64,000 bases of DNA from Bidens hawaiensis (lineage: Eukaryota; Streptophyta; Magnoliopsida; Asterales; Asteraceae): positions 928,501 through 992,500 of the forward strand of contig JAIQDT010000226.1 in NCBI GenBank assembly GCA_021521415.1, in the 5' to 3' direction. The notes under the pieces were generated by a model. It worked only from the letters and a program-made list of their open reading frames with translations. It was not told where the DNA came from and searched no databases. Shown piece by piece: positions 1 to 10,744 of this stretch (within the stretch, counting starts at the first letter, position 1; each line of letters begins with the position of its first letter). The position numbers and the translations under genes were made by a program.

Positions 1-915
1 TAGCAAGCTTGTTCATTATCGAGGTTGTATCTAAGCATGGAGTACCGTTATCGATCGTGTCCGATAGAGATACTCGGTTTACTTCGAGGTTTTGGAAGAA
101 GTTCCATGAAGCTATGCGAACGAGATTGAACATCAGTACGATATATCATCCTCAAACAGATGGACAATCTAAAAGGACGATCCAAACCATTTAGGATATG
201 CTACGTTCTTGTGTTTTAGACTTTGGAGGAAGTTGGGATGATCATCTGCATCTAGCAGAGTTCTCCTATCACAACAGCTACCATTCAAGTATTGGGATGC
301 CATCGTTTGAGATGCTTTATGGTAGGCGATGTAGAACCCCAGAATGTTGGGGAGATATTGGTCAGAAAGAGATGGGGAGTTTAGAAGTTGTGCAAGAAAC
401 TTCTTCAAAGTTCGATCAGATCAAGGCAAGGATGAAAGCGGCTCAAGACATACAAAAGTCGTATGCTGATAAGCGACAACGACCAATTGAGTTTAACGTT
501 GGTGACAATTTGATGCTCAAGGTCTCGCCTTGGAAAGGAATTACGCGTTTTAGAAAGAGAGGTAAGTTGAGTCCAAGGTGCATTGGACCGTTTAATATTA
601 TGGGTCGTGTGGGTGAAGTGGCTTACAAGCTAGATTCACCTGAGGAGTTAGAAGGAATCCATTCAACCTTCCATGTTTCTCATCTGAGGAAATGTCTGAC
701 GGATGACACGTCTCATGTGCCATTAATGGAACTGAGGTTGATGAACAATTGAATTACATCGAGCAACCAATCGAGATAGTTGACCGCAAGGAAAAGTAAC
801 TTCGTCACAAGGTTATACCTTTAGTGAAGGTGATATGGAAGCAGCATAAGGGTTCAGATTCTACTAGGGAAGCTGAGGATGAGATGCACAAGTTTTACCC
901 GAATTTGTTTATGTA
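1..915 (+). pseudogene. Ty3/Gypsy pol fragment: integrase core end and C-terminal tail
   Basis: This is the 3' end of a Gypsy polyprotein; everything upstream lies outside the window. The frame opens inside the integrase core with [18 protein letters not shown], which holds the second catalytic Asp, followed by [15 protein letters not shown] near the catalytic Glu. It then runs into a C-terminal region (VGDNLMLKVSPWKGI, IHSTFHVSHLRKC) typical of Gypsy elements that end in a chromodomain-like tail. A TAG at 192-194 replaces the Glu expected in [14 protein letters not shown] frameshift near 740 moves the last part to another frame, where one more stop occurs before NLFM and the natural stop at about 914. 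The protein cannot be made as it stands. The polypurine tract and LTR follow directly. Confidence 0.93.
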
Positions 916-945
916 ATAGTTAGGTTTCGGGGATGAAACCTCTTT

Positions 946-959
946 AAGGAGGGAAGACT
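946..959 (+). other. Polypurine tract of the left Gypsy element
   Basis: A run of 13 purines with one pyrimidine (aaggagggaagact) sits directly before the LTR that begins TGTAACATCC at 960. This is where plus-strand DNA synthesis is primed in LTR elements. Its place just after the pol stop fixes the orientation and the LTR start. Confidence 0.8.
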
Positions 960-1110
960 TGTAACATCCTACTTTTTATTATAATAAATAAATGAAATTT
1001 TGTTTATTCAATAAAGTGTCGTGCGTCGGTTTAGATAAATAAACTATAAGATGATGGGCTTGGACTTTAAAGGGGGAATAAGAGATGAAATGGACCTTAG
1101 GTCCATGGGC

Positions 1111-1135
1111 TTAAGGGAGTATAAATATCCCTTAA
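1111..1135 (+). promoter_or_regulatory. LTR TATA box inside an inverted repeat
   Basis: TATAAATA at 1120-1127 is the probable core promoter of this LTR. It is flanked by a perfect 8-bp inverted repeat, TTAAGGGA at 1111-1118 and TCCCTTAA at 1128-1135. Just upstream, 1093-1105 is another short palindrome (ggaccttaggtcc). Confidence 0.7.
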
Positions 1136-1689
1136 ACCATAAACCTTTCTATTTTTATCCATATCTACACCATAGACTACACCATCAAAAAACACACACA
1201 AACACCATCTTATATCCCGAGCCGAAATCCGAAATTGAAAACCCGAGCTTGTTGGTGCTACAACGTTGTAACGAGCCAAACCTACATCAAGACTAGCTCG
1301 AGTTCGTAAACCAATTCATTTAAGGTGCATTTACGATGGAAAGTTGTTCGTTTAGGTTCGGATTCGTTTGAGAAATCTTAGATCTGTTTGAGTTTGGTAA
1401 TGACTAACCAAACATAATGATTCCAGTTAAAATTCTTTAGCATATAAGGGGTTAATTGTTAGTATGAAGGAGCCGTAATAAGTACGAATCATATACACCC
1501 TTTAAACGTGGATGTTTGGATGATTAGACGGTTAGGGTTTGTTAGCGCTGTTATTCCGAGTTCATTGATACTTAAATCATGTTGTTTCGTTAATAATTGA
1601 AGGTTAAATTGCAGATATGGTGAATGTTGACTATTTCGTGTTATTGGCAATTTTGACTTTGACCCTGAGTCAAGGTCTGGATAAGAACT

Positions 1690-2045
1690 TGTGGTAATTC
1701 GTTATGTAGTCATAACTAATGGGACTCATTCGTGTGACTTGATAACCAATGAGCCCTAAATTCGTTATCTAACCATTCGTTAAATAAGACAGCGAATCTG
1801 GTGATTCGTTATATGCTCATTCTCTATGCTAAGATAACGAATCAGATGATGCTCAGATAACGTATCAGAATAACGAAGCAAGTCATGTTGAGATAACGAA
1901 TCAGAATGACGAACCAGATGATGACAAGATGACGAACTAGGATAGCGAACCAGACCATGTTAAGATAACGAATCAGAATAACGAATAAGCTAGCGAAAGA
2001 TAACGAATCAGTTAATGAATCAGGCTTAATTCGCTATTGGAAACG
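1690..2045 (+). repeat. AACGAAT-rich degenerate repeats in the Gypsy LTR
   Basis: The stretch is packed with ATTCGTTAT and its complement ATAACGAAT, including many copies of GATAACGAATCAG at irregular spacing. It lies between the TATA box and the minisatellite, so it would be in the transcribed leader. No coding potential was seen. Confidence 0.7.
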
Positions 2046-2597
2046 AATTAGCGAATTAGACAATAATTTAAAATCCTAATGAAAAATGTGTTAAGACAGT
2101 TAAGACAACTTAACCCCAGCCAGGGGCTCTGCCCCCTTGGACCTCGCTAGCAGCTGCCGCCCGTAGAACCCCCCTGCCAGGGGCGCTGCCCTCAGACCCC
2201 CATTCGTTGAGGGTAATAATTAAACTAAAAAGACGATATGGGTTGTGATTATTAATAAATACGTGTAATTTTTATACAGTTAGTCGTGCACAGCTCAAGA
2301 AAGGAATAACCATAAACGGTGAACGTAACCGAGTTCATGTGAGTTTCTAGTCCCATTCCTTGTTATGTTTTCGGGGCTGTGTGCATACTCGATGTGATTT
2401 GTTAATACACTTAGCCTAAGTGATAAGTGTATGCCTTATGCGAATTATGTGAAAGGTATGATTGACTGCTTGTCGGTACGTGAACGATCTTCGGATATTG
2501 CACGTATTGTCAAGTTTTGATTATGGATATAACGCTATGTATAATGTATGAATGATATGTACATATGTTGTGAATGAATGTAAGAGGTAGCCAGGTA

Positions 2598-2786
2598 CAT
2601 AAGAAAGGGAATGAGCCCTAATAATACTCAAGGAAGAAAAGGGACTGAGCCCTAATAATACTCAAGGCAGAAAAGGGACCGAGCCCTTTATAATCTCGAG
2701 GCAGATTAGGGACTGAGCCCTAATAATACTCAAGGCAGAAAAAAGGACCGGACCCTAATACCCTAATAATATTCGAGGCATAATAG
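2598..2786 (+). repeat. Minisatellite, about 34 bp x 5
   Basis: Five imperfect units carry GGGACTGAGCCCTAATAATA followed by CTCAAGGCAGAAAA. Each unit contains the short inverted repeat GGG(ACTGA)GCCC. One unit is altered to CTTTATAATCTCGAGG and the last has a duplicated CCCTAATA. It occupies the same place in the LTR as the 35-bp array of the solo LTR at 61333-61723. Confidence 0.85.
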
Positions 2787-3194
2787 AATAATGTAAAGTA
2801 GAATTTAGAATAAAGTATAAAGGTAAGTATATATATTATGTACGAAGTATGAGAATATAAAGTATGTACGAAAGTATGTAGTAATGAATGTATTGTACGT
2901 TGTATGATTAACTAGAACTCACTCAGCGTAGCTGACTTTTAGTATGCACACATGTGAGTAGAATGAAGCAGCTCGCTTGAGGGGAACACGTGGCAAACGA
3001 ATAAGAGATTGTCATCCGAAGACTCAAGACGTTTATTAATTTATGTTTAAATTTGAAAGACAATGTGTTTATTAAAACAAGTTATGTATTAATATGTAAT
3101 GTTTTATGAAAGTTTAATATTCCGTGAATGTTTTTATTAACTCTAATATTTTGAACTATGCTAATGAGTAAATCCAACGTCCAAATGTGAGACA

Positions 3195-3451
3195 CCGGTA
3201 ATGGGGCCTTCAAAAATATGCCGTAAGATGCTCTATTCTTCATTTCTTCCAGATCTACAATATTTGGGTGTTTTCTTTATCTTTCTGAATTAAAGTTTTA
3301 ATTTTTACTTAAGATCATGCTCTAGTCTGACCAGATTCATCATATATGAAGATTTTATCTATAGATTTGATTATTTCTTAAGAAAAATTTAAACTTTTTT
3401 TAAGTTTATCAACTGTTTGTCTCTGTTTTCAAAACCTTTTAAACTCTCAAA
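3195..3451 (+). other. 5' leader of Copia B with a degenerate PBS-like site
   Basis: About 250 bp of AT-rich leader precedes the gag ATG. At 3195-3208 the sequence cggtaatggggcct matches the usual initiator-Met primer-binding site at 9 of 14 positions, so it may be a decayed PBS. No Copia LTR is seen to its left; the neighbouring sequence is Gypsy LTR. Nothing else is recognisable here. Confidence 0.45.
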
Positions 3452-4886
3452 ATGTCTGGTTATAATGAGCAAGAGGTCTCAACTAACAAAATTCCATGGT
3501 TAGATGGACATGAAAATTAAATAAAGTAGAAAGTTCTCTTTGAAGCTGCGGTGTGCTATAATGATGTTAACTTGTCGAATTCCATCAAGAATGGACCATA
3601 TACACCTATTGGAACTAATGCCAACCAAGATGTTGAATTGAAAATGATGAAGGTGGTTGACAGAGGACTTGCTATGTTGAAATTGGGGCTGTCATGGGAA
3701 ATTGTGACTAAGGTGGCTCACCATGCCACTGCTAAAGCCTTGTATGTTGCCATTCTTGAAATGTTTGAAAGAAATTTTGAATTGAAGAAAATCAAGAAGG
3801 AGAGGCTTAAGAAACAGCTTGATAGGTTCAAATAAAAGGATGGTGAGAGGCTGAAATCAGTTTTGGAGAGATACCTTGCCATAGTGAATGAGATAAGGAC
3901 AACTGACTATATGGTCACTGATTTGGACTTAACAAAAAAGTTACAGTCATCTCTGTCAAAAGAATGGTACACAGCATGCAAGTTCATCAGACAAAAACCA
4001 AATTATGTAGAATCGAAGCTTGATGATGTGGTTTCCTTTCTCCAAGCAGCTGAAATTAAAATGATAGAGAATGAGATGATAAAAGAAGACAAACCTTGTT
4101 TCCAAGTGTTAAAGCACTCATTGCTCCTATGAGAAACATGTCTGTGAAAAACCAACAAAAAATCCCAATTATTGAGGAACCAAATGAACTTGGTGCTGAT
4201 ACACCAAAAGGTTTTGTTGGTACTAGCTCAAGTAGTCAAGGAAGGTTTAATGTCTAACTCATTGATGATAATGATTCTACCTCAATGGCAAGTGGACATT
4301 CACCTAATGTTGGTGGAAATGGTGGTCAAGGAAGTGAATGTTTTCTATTTTCACATATTCCTGTACTGCATTTGTAGCCAAGAACATGATCCATACCAGT
4401 GTCATTCAGGATGATTTAGAACAGATTGATGCCAATGATCTTGAAGTCATGGACTTGAAGTGGCAGGCTACAATGTTGGCTCTTAGAAGTAAAAGGTTGT
4501 TTAATAGGACTAAGAGGTCTCTTGTGTCAGGTCTTTATGAAAGAATTGGGTTTGACAAGTCTAAAGCAATATGCTACAACTGTTAACAACCAGGTTACTT
4601 TGCAAGAGAATGCAATCAACCAAGAAACTTCCAAGGTAATCAATATCAGAATCAACAACCAAGAAACCAATACCAAAATCAATAAGGCCAACAAAGAAAT
4701 TACAACAACTTAACAATAATCCCAACTTTGACAACAACTATTAGCAGCCACAACTGAACAATCAGCAAGTTATACCTCAGAATCAGAACTACTAGAGCAA
4801 CAACAACCAAAATCCTCCAAATGCTCCCAACAATAACAACAGAAAAAATCAGAACCAGCCTAGAAACCAAGGAAATGTAGCACTTG
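3452..4886 (+). pseudogene. Copia B gag, first part
   Basis: Gag is the structural protein that forms the particle and binds RNA. The ATG at 3452 starts MSGYNEQEVSTNKIPWL, aligned with the gag of C (SDYEEQEVSTNKIPKL). The Copia gag domain follows (VCYNDVNLSNSIKNGP, WEIVTKVAHHATAKALY, LERYLAIVNEIRTTDYMV). Stops interrupt the start (HEN-stop-IK-stop), and another follows LDRFK at 3833-3835. A frameshift comes near 4110. The CCHC knuckle at about 4574-4612 reads CYNC-stop-QPGYFAREC, with a stop and the expected His changed to Tyr. Asn/Gln-rich sequence follows. The gene is cut at 4886 by the composite insertion and resumes at 21390. Confidence 0.88.
4882..4886. repeat. Target-site duplication acttg, left copy
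   Basis: The 5 bp acttg at 4882-4886 recurs at 21390-21394, on the two sides of the composite insertion. Copia and Gypsy integrases typically make 5-bp duplications. The gag frame of B is restored across the pair. Confidence 0.88.
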
Positions 4887-6052
4887 TGTCGGTCCCGTAT
4901 TGATCACTCAGGAAATGTCACAACCCACACAGATAACCGTGTCGACAAGAAGGTTGGTGACTGTGCTATTTAGGGTAAGAACAAATGTTTGTTAACGGCG
5001 GAATCAGAAACAAACAAGATTGTTGCTTAAAGACTAATAAATGTAACAAACACAAACAATAACTCAAAAGATTTCCATTTATAGAAAGTTTCATACAAAT
5101 GAAAATCGATTAGGGTTTCTTGTAAGGAATGTTTATCCGTACTAATCTTAGGACAGCCGTCACACTCAATCAGGAATATTCGATTAGGTCTGAAAAGTGT
5201 AAGTGGAAAATCCGTGGTAGGCGTGCCTTAAAATATTCTTTTTATAGGTCTGCCACCACCTGAAAGCTGTCATTCCTTTTAGAAACCCTAATGATTGGAA
5301 CATAATCATATTACATATTCAAAAACATTCTAAGTGTAATAACAGGTCTTCGGGAACACTTTGTGCCATTTGTCTTCTTCGACTAGACCTGGTAACCTTG
5401 AAATGTGCTGGTGAATAGTTCTCCGGGTATATTTTACTTAGAGTATTTTCCTTAGAAAATAGTATTCCTTAGAAAATACTCACCTAGCAGACTTCAATTT
5501 CTTGACCATAGCAAACTATACTCGTTATGGTCCTACTAGCAAACTGTTTTTCATGAATCCCTTCAACTCTTTGTTGAAATAATAACTTATTAAGCAAAAA
5601 AAAGTGTGCTGGTAACACTATTTGAACTGTGCTGCTAGCACTGTAGCTTGCTCGGAGTTGAACCTTGCTGGAGAAAATACGTAGAATATTTCTTGATCAC
5701 TTTCAACAAGCATGCTCGGACTACGGTTTATTAATCAAACCTTGCTAGATCTTTCAAATACTTGTCTTCAAAAGCTTGGTTTAGTCTAGAGTTTTCTAGT
5801 AAGCAAACCGTGCTTGACTTGAAGAACACCTTTGCTAGACAAAGTGAAACCTGCTCGGATCATCACTTAAGTAGACTTCAAGAAGATAACCTTGCCCGAT
5901 AGGCAAAATACCTTGCTAAGACAAGTACAACCCTGCTCGGATGTCCAAGTGTGCTCAGTTTCCATACTTAGCCGTTTCAAAGAAGTGTTGAGAAGATTCC
6001 AATCTCCCTTAAACTTCGTTAAGTCATTTCATGTCAAATTCTTGACTCAACA
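4887..6052 (-). repeat. 3' LTR of Copia element E
   Basis: On the minus strand it starts TGTTGAGTCAAG at 6052 and ends CCGACA at 4887. It is followed on the right by a polypurine tract, so it is the 3' LTR. Its last 508 bp pair closely with 20881-21389, the remnant of E's other LTR. TATA and motif copies are as in the other Copia LTRs. Confidence 0.85.
5239..5246 (-). promoter_or_regulatory. TATA box of the E LTR
   Basis: TATAAAAA is read on the minus strand within CCTATAAAAAGAAT. The equivalent place in the C LTR reads CCTATAAATAGAAT, so the element is conserved between copies. Confidence 0.65.
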
Positions 6053-6066
6053 ATCTCCCCTAGATT
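6053..6066 (-). other. Polypurine tract of Copia E
   Basis: The minus strand reads aatctaggggagat directly before the LTR start. It is one G shorter than the tracts of A and C (ctagggggagat). Confidence 0.8.
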
Positions 6067-6223
6067 GGAACACCTCAGTTGTCCCAAAACACCTATAAGG
6101 TTACTTACACTTAGTCAAAATACACATCAAATCAAAATCAAATTACATATCAAAATCAAATGATTACGTAGTTGAAAATTTTTTCCAGTGGACATTACAA
6201 AGCAAACCCTATACTAAAAGTCT

Positions 6224-6436
6224 TCATCTTCTTGCATTGTGGGCTAATTGTCTTCTTCCAACTATCACTGCTCCTGCCCTTTGCTTAAAAATGGACAATA
6301 TTTGATAATGAGGGTGGTTTTTAGGAATTTTCATTTCTAATATGTGCCTCAAATCTTCTCTATCCAGAAAGGTCAGATCTTCATCATTTCTGATAATGCC
6401 CAATATAAGTCCGTCCGAATTACGAAGAAGTTTGCG
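6224..6436 (-). pseudogene. Tail of element E third ORF
   Basis: About 70 codons on the minus strand read LLRNSDGLILGIIRNDEDLT and end RRQLAHNARR. They match the last residues of the third ORF in A (LLRNSDGKVLGIIKKDEDLT) and C (VLRNSDGKIMGIIKKDEDLT). The fragment is cut on its upstream side at about 6436, where Gypsy LTR sequence starts. Divergence from A and C is clear (LRHILEMKIPKNHPHYQ against MDIRDLFIPKSHTHYR). The function is unknown. Confidence 0.85.
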
Positions 6437-8412
6437 CCACACAGGACGACTTAAAAACCCAAGTTATTAAGATAAAAATTAAAAGAAGTTTTCAAGCGAT
6501 GGTGTTTAGCGAATGCATGTTCCTATACGGCGCGCCCGCCTTGGCTACCTGAGAATAACATACTTAAAGTGTCAACACAGGGTTGGTGATTTCACAAGTT
6601 TATATAATTAAAGCATTTGCGTTTGCGTTTACGTTTTGCGTTTTTGCGTTACTAGATAGTGTTAAGTCAATTATATATAAATAGGTAGCTAACCTATCAA
6701 GCATTTATTACTAAGTGTTCGACACCGAAGCTGACTGATTTTCAATTGCCTTGCCACCATGTCAACCACGACCATGGTAATGTGTTAGCCAAGATTACAC
6801 CCACTCGACCTACAGTCGAGCTTAGAGTTGGGTGGGGTTTGTCAAACCTAGTAGTACTACTCAACTGTGACTCGCTATTATCCAAATATTAACTGGTTCG
6901 ATGTTACGAAGGACTTTGGTTGGTTTGTTTGCCACTTAGCCTTACAAGTAATATATAAAAACTAAACAAAATCTACAGCGTTGGAGTATGTTATCTCCCC
7001 CAAATAAAAGCGTTTAAAAAGAGTAAAAAGGGGACGTGAACTCACTGTTTGCGAAGATAACCAAAAAGATCTGAGAAAGGTGTGCATCACAGAAAAATCC
7101 TCACTAGTGCTCTAAAACAAAAATGAGATTTTTTAAGTATTTATACTATGAGTGAGTCCCTAGACTCGACACATACAACTTATGCATGAGATACGTTTCG
7201 TGTTTCGTTTGTGAAATAAGTGCGACTCGACAAACACGTTGGTGATAAGTTACACGTGTGAAAAAGTACTTAAGTGTCAAGTATTAATATCGTTCATTAC
7301 TAGAAAATATCCCCCACAAGGGCAATTTGGTCAAAACATAGCAAACATCGATCAGTTATGCACTTTTCATGATAATTCAAGTAATTCAGCAGCTAAATTG
7401 TCCAGGCGGATTTTCACTCGACAAGATTACTCTATTTAATAAATTCTAACATGTCAAATAAAATCACCAAATATAATCACAGAAGCACACGTGAGTTAGG
7501 TTTCTAAAAATAGTTTTCTTATATTTTTATCATATATAGTTTTATCACAATGATCAAAACATCACAGCAAACACACAACAATTATTATCATGCGCAACAG
7601 AATGTTATTTGTTATTCCCGTTAAATGACAATTCCAATTAATGCAAGACCAATTGGGTAAGATTCCTAACTCAAAATACTAACTTCCAGAAGTAGAACCA
7701 ACCTATTTGGTCTTGTCGTCTATGAGATATCTCAGCCGCAAAACAGCTTACCAGCAGGCTTCCCGAATCAGCCTTGCACAACAGTTTTGTAAAATTATTA
7801 AAACTAACTTTTATGCGTACAAAAATTACAAACTTAGACTTTTCAGAAACTAGACTCGACCTAGTATATAATAGAATCAACAATCCCATCAGAACATAAG
7901 ATTAACATCGAGTTATAGCCATTTAAAAACGAATTCAAGAATCTGTCCAGCAACAATTTTCATTAAAACTCAACAAACTAATAACCTTTGTATTATAACT
8001 CATACATACAACCCCTTAGATGCATAATCCACCAACCATGCATCTCAATATCACTTTGCATACACAATTAGGGTTTTACTTCAAAGTTCAATTTCAAGAA
8101 ACATGCAATTAACATTCAATAACAACACAACTATTTATCAACTCACTAGTAATAATCAACAAACACATAATTAAGCCCTAACTCATGTTAAATCATCACT
8201 TTCAAGATTTAGGGTTTTGATTAACTCATTCAATAGCATAATTAAACACATAGAATGACTATAGAAGATGTTAATTACCTATCTTGCACCTTGAATCCTC
8301 CAACAAAACTTGAAAATCCTTGTATATGTGTGTGGTGTGTGTTCACGATCGACAAGAGGGAGGGGGAAGAGGGAGACTGATCGTACAAGGAGGGAGAGAG
8401 GGATTAGGGCTG

Positions 8413-8447
8413 TGTAATAATATGTTTATATTATTAAATATTACACT
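8413..8447 (-). promoter_or_regulatory. Palindromic TATA region of the truncated Gypsy LTR
   Basis: AATAATAT and ATATTATT flank a 4-base centre. The position corresponds to the palindromic TATA regions at 30844-30865 and 39387-39408 in the complete LTRs. Confidence 0.45.
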
Positions 8448-8514
8448 TAGCTCCCTGAACTTCTAGTTAATCAATTTCTAGCATAAACTAGGCTTTTGCT
8501 TCTTGAATTTAGTG

Positions 8515-8515
<1 letters not shown>

Positions 8516-8563
<48 letters not shown>
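8516..8563. repeat. (TA)24 microsatellite
   Basis: An uninterrupted run of about 24 TA units lies within the truncated Gypsy LTR. It is absent from the two complete LTRs of the family, so it expanded after that copy inserted. Confidence 0.97.
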
Positions 8564-8566
<3 letters not shown>

Positions 8567-8807
8567 ACAAGTAACACATAGATTAACACATAACTATCAA
8601 TTACTTATCATTTGTTCACCAACGGTTTGAGTCGACTCGTGTGTGTTTCGGTGAAATTCTGAAAGACTACTTATGTGTAGATTGTCAAGCGTCATTTAAA
8701 ACCCTAACTTAAATGTAATGAGATATGCGTTACAGTTCGTGTGATCTTAAGTTTGAATTAACGGAGTTCGGATTAACGGAGTTAACCTGAAATTGACGAG
8801 TGTCACA

Positions 8808-10741
8808 TAAATTCTGCTCCCACTGTTGATTTAACTGAAGTTATCAATGATTTGAAAATGAAAGTAGGCAAGCTGGAAAGTGAGTGTTTTAAGAAACAAA
8901 GTATCATAAATGCATATGAGGCAAGTGAACTGGTGAGTGAAGAAACAATGAAAAGTTTGGAAGAAGACTGTGTAAACAGTTATAGAGCTCAGAAAAGATT
9001 CACAACTGAAATAGATGGGTTGAAGAAAATGATTATAGAAGAGAAGGTGCAGAACACAAAACTGCAAGCTGATAATGAATTCTTGAAGAACTTGGTCTCC
9101 ACTGGAAACATATGTGGAATTCTAAACCAAGTTAAGGAAGAAGACAAGTACAAAGCAGTACCACCACCTTTCAACAACAACTTTATGCCAAAAGTTGATA
9201 AAGAGAAAAGAAATGCATATCGATAACAATTCAAAGCTGTTTTTCAAGACAAAGAATAACTTGTGGATTTGTATAAAAATGTTGAGGTGAGTAAAGAAGG
9301 AGATTTTGTTGTGAAGAATGATTTGAAAGAAGAAAAGTCAATTGGATTTCAAGTCTCTGAAGATGACTTTGATTCAATTGATTTGAATCAAGATGACCTG
9401 AGTGATTTAAGTGATCAAATCACTGGTGAGGAAATCAAAGCTGCTGAAAGATGAAGAAAATACAAGAAACCAGAATCCATTGACAAACTTCCAATGTATC
9501 CACCTGTCACATCAAGAATGAAGAAACAAAATGAATGAACAAAGAGAGAGCATGTGTCCTTTGACATATGTGAAAAGAAGAAGGTAAATTAAAATGCGGG
9601 AAGGCCTCCAAGCCAAGAAGTATTGGAAAGGACATAGCAGAACAACAAAAATAGTGTAAAAGAAAATGTGGATGTTGAAAACTTTATCTCTGTTTATCCT
9701 ATTTTCTCTAATCATGAAGTCCTTGATATTGGAGAAGTGGAAACAATGGAAGAATATGAAAAGAGGCAATCAAGACATAGAGAGAATCAAGATGAAGAAC
9801 CACTGAATATGCAAAAAAATGTGTTTGTAAAGAGCAAGACTGAAAGACAAGACATCAAGATTGAGGAGTTTGTCCCTTTCTCAATCAACTTTGATAGTCT
9901 AAGGAATCAAAAGACCATTGGAGTCAAAGAACCCAGACCAAGTGAAAGATTCAAGAAAGAAAAGGAACATGAAAGATACAAAGGAAAGGTTTGGTACAAG
10001 AAGTGTGATGAGTATGGTCATCATACAGACTCTTGTAATGAAAGACTCAAATTCAAGCCTTTTCATTTCCCAGATTAAACAAAGTATGGACAAGACTTTG
10101 TTATGTACAAGCAAAAGTATGATAAATACCTGGGAATGGGAAAAGCTTGTGGAAAGGAAGTTCTGAAAAATGAAAGCCAAAAGCCTTCAATGAAAGCCAA
10201 GAAACATGTGGCTTAGCATACTCAAAGGGGTAAATCTCCTGTGAAGCATGAGAGAAATGTCAAAAAGAACTCTCAAACTTTGAGAATCATCCCTAAAAAG
10301 GATACTCAATCTGTCAAATCTGATAGTCCTCAAGGATCATCAAGCAGTGAGAAGACAAGAAGAAGAGATGCATTTCCTAGGAAGAAACCAACAGAACTCA
10401 CTAGCGATGAAAAGTTTCTGATGAAACATGGTTTTGAACCTGAAGGATTCCTTTGGAAACCCAAGACTAAAGTTAAGGTTGAAACACTTGCTGATGTAAG
10501 AGACTACTCTGAAAAGAAGGATTATGTGATAAATGAGTATGCCATTGACTCAGCAGAATGCCGGAATTCAACCACATTTGTTAAAACCCCAAGAGAGTGT
10601 GGATATGAGACATATAATTCAGATAATATAGAAGTCACTCATGAAGATCCTGAACCAACAACACTCACTTCCCAAGCTACCTCTAAAACTGAATCTGATG
10701 AGCTGCAAGTTGATATAGCTTGCACTTCATCACTTAACTAA
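8808..10741 (+). pseudogene. Copia A gag, C-terminal part
   Basis: The whole stretch reads in one frame, interrupted by about nine stops (for example after KRNAYR, FQDKE, AAER, KPFHFPD and KKHVA). A coiled-coil-like region (KVGKLESECFKKQSI, TEIDGLKKMIIEEKVQN) is followed by NLVSTGNICGILNQV, acidic linkers and the second CCHC zinc knuckle in WYKKCDEYGHHTDSC. Here the first Cys has become Tyr (WCKKC in B and C). A basic Ser/Lys-rich tail with DEKFLMKHGFEPEGFLWKP ends at LN-stop (10739-10741). The final stop stands at the same place in A, B and C and so looks like the true gag terminus. Function: RNA packaging and particle assembly. Confidence 0.88.
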
Positions 10742-10744
10742 TCA

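Larger units (their letters stand above)
960..3194 (+). repeat. 3' LTR of the left Gypsy element (3' end probably truncated)
   Basis: The LTR begins TGTAACATCC right after the polypurine tract. It holds a TATA box near 1120, an AACGAAT-rich zone, a GC-rich hairpin zone near 2120-2200 and a 34-bp minisatellite. The block ACTCACTCAGCGTAGCTGAC near 2920 matches in position the ACTCACC...GTAGTTGACCC block near 61790 of the solo LTR, so the two are related long Gypsy LTRs. A complete LTR should end GTTACA; this one seems to stop near GAGACA at 3194, where the leader of Copia B begins. The right edge is therefore uncertain by some tens of bases. Confidence 0.78.
6431..8807 (-). repeat. 5'-truncated Gypsy LTR, same family as 28527-39763
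   Basis: The sequence from about 6431 follows the same order as the complete Gypsy LTRs: acaggacgact, CGCGCCCGCCT, the PBS-distal CGTTTGCGTTT run, CCAAGATTACACCCACTCGA, and the end GAGTGTCACA at 8807. About 145 bp of the TGTCACACCC end are missing on the left, where it meets the tail of E. The right end is intact and abuts A gag directly. It lacks the long GCGTTTTGCGTT repeats of the other two copies and is more diverged from them than they are from each other. Confidence 0.85.

Noticed and set aside
1051..1296. Host gene in the left Gypsy LTR
   Set aside because: The frame spans the LTR promoter region, has no recognisable domain and sits inside a repeat.
2000..3190. A 5' LTR of Copia B before its leader
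   Set aside because: No TGTTGAGTCAAG start, no Copia LTR TATA or motif array; the sequence is Gypsy LTR with a minisatellite.
4916..4925. TGTCACAACC as the left edge of the E LTR
   Set aside because: The 5 bp before it (ggaaa) do not recur at the other end, while acttg before 4887 does and restores the gag frame.
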